NCBI GenBank assembly: GCA_025357355.1
Contig: JANXPK010000490.1
Span: 1-5,787, forward strand
Direction: 5' to 3'
DNA from: Rhodobacterales bacterium
Lineage (GTDB): Bacteria; Pseudomonadota; Alphaproteobacteria; Rhodobacterales; Rhodobacteraceae
Length of the DNA stretch: 5,787 nt
Shown: positions 5,579-5,787 of the stretch, one piece after another
How positions within the stretch are numbered: position 1 is the first letter of the stretch
How the letters are laid out: every line of letters begins with the position of its first letter
Notes under the pieces: model-generated
Databases searched by the model: none
Told to the model about the DNA's origin: nothing
What the model saw: only the letters and a program-made list of their open reading frames with translations
Translations under genes and position numbers: made by a program

Positions 5579-5787
5579 TCAATAGAGCGAACTGGCACCC
5601 ATGGTCGCGGGTCCGACCGAGTGGCGGAAGGCGGCGAAAAGCTCGCGCCCGTTACCCCATTGGTTGGCTTCCAGATCGACCGTCACCGGGCTGCGGCTGT
5701 CAAAGCCGGCGGCAAGCACCGACAGGGTCCCCGCGACCGCGTCCAGCCGGACCACGTCGCCGTCACGCAGGCGGGCCAGTGGGCCGC
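5579..5787 (-). CDS. edd: 6-phosphogluconate dehydratase, C-terminal part (5' end outside window)
   Basis: The minus-strand frame ending at the TGA (5581-5579) is open to the window edge and gives the last 68 residues of a protein. The pieces ARLRDGDVVRLDA, DLEAN and NGRELFAAFR, and the ending VGPATMGASSLY, are typical of the C-terminus of Edd, a cytosolic iron-sulfur enzyme of the IlvD/Edd family that dehydrates 6-phosphogluconate to KDPG. The cluster-binding cysteines and most of the roughly 600-residue enzyme lie beyond the window, so they cannot be checked. The identification is strengthened by eda following directly on the same strand, the classical edd-eda order for consecutive Entner-Doudoroff steps. 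The related dihydroxyacid dehydratase IlvD is the alternative, but the eda neighbour argues against it. Confidence 0.9.
   Translation of the reverse strand, partial: GPLARLRDGDVVRLDAVAGTLSVLAAGFDSRSPVTVDLEANQWGNGRELFAAFRHSVGPATMGASSLY

Noticed and set aside
5532..5582. TTG start for eda at 5582
   Set aside because: It would overlap the edd stop and add 17 residues through the palindrome; the ATG at 5531 has a ribosome site and gives the normal family length.
1..5787. CRISPR array, tRNA or rRNA genes, insertion sequence, phage or defence genes
   Set aside because: I found no regularly spaced repeats, cloverleaf-like segment, transposase, integrase or toxin-antitoxin signature on either strand.

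Overview
The window looks like ordinary chromosome from a high-GC alphaproteobacterium, most likely of the Rhodobacteraceae (Rhodobacter/Paracoccus type). This rests on the strong G/C third-position bias, a 924-residue GlnE followed closely by a small gene of a kind I associate with that group, and Entner-Doudoroff genes in the order edd-eda. The placement is inferred from sequence character; no database search was possible.

Left part (1-1095): the last 59 codons of an unrecognised gene run into a VOC/glyoxalase-fold protein through a 4-base GTGA overlap. A convergent YbaK/EbsC-type gene (predicted trans-editing hydrolase for mischarged prolyl-tRNA) follows on the minus strand. Centre (1183-4229): glnE, the bifunctional glutamine synthetase adenylyltransferase/adenylyl-removing enzyme, is transcribed divergently from ybaK across an 87-base gap with plausible promoters on both strands. 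A small 87-residue gene of unknown function begins 8 bases after glnE, with its Shine-Dalgarno sequence built into the glnE stop codon. Right part (4379-5787, all minus strand): the C-terminus of edd (6-phosphogluconate dehydratase), complete eda (KDPG/KHG aldolase), then a PhnB-like VOC protein. A 149-base AT-rich gap with inverted repeats separates this group from the convergent glnE unit.

How the genes work together: edd and eda are consecutive steps of the Entner-Doudoroff pathway (6-phosphogluconate to KDPG to pyruvate plus glyceraldehyde-3-phosphate). glnE controls nitrogen assimilation by covalently modifying glutamine synthetase. ybaK is a translation-fidelity gene. The two VOC proteins have no assignable substrate. 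These are housekeeping genes; I see no mobile element, CRISPR array, RNA gene, phage gene or defence system, and no convincing undescribed system. The points most worth a second look are a possible leaderless glnE transcript, the small gene coupled to glnE, and a perfect 16-base palindrome between edd and eda.
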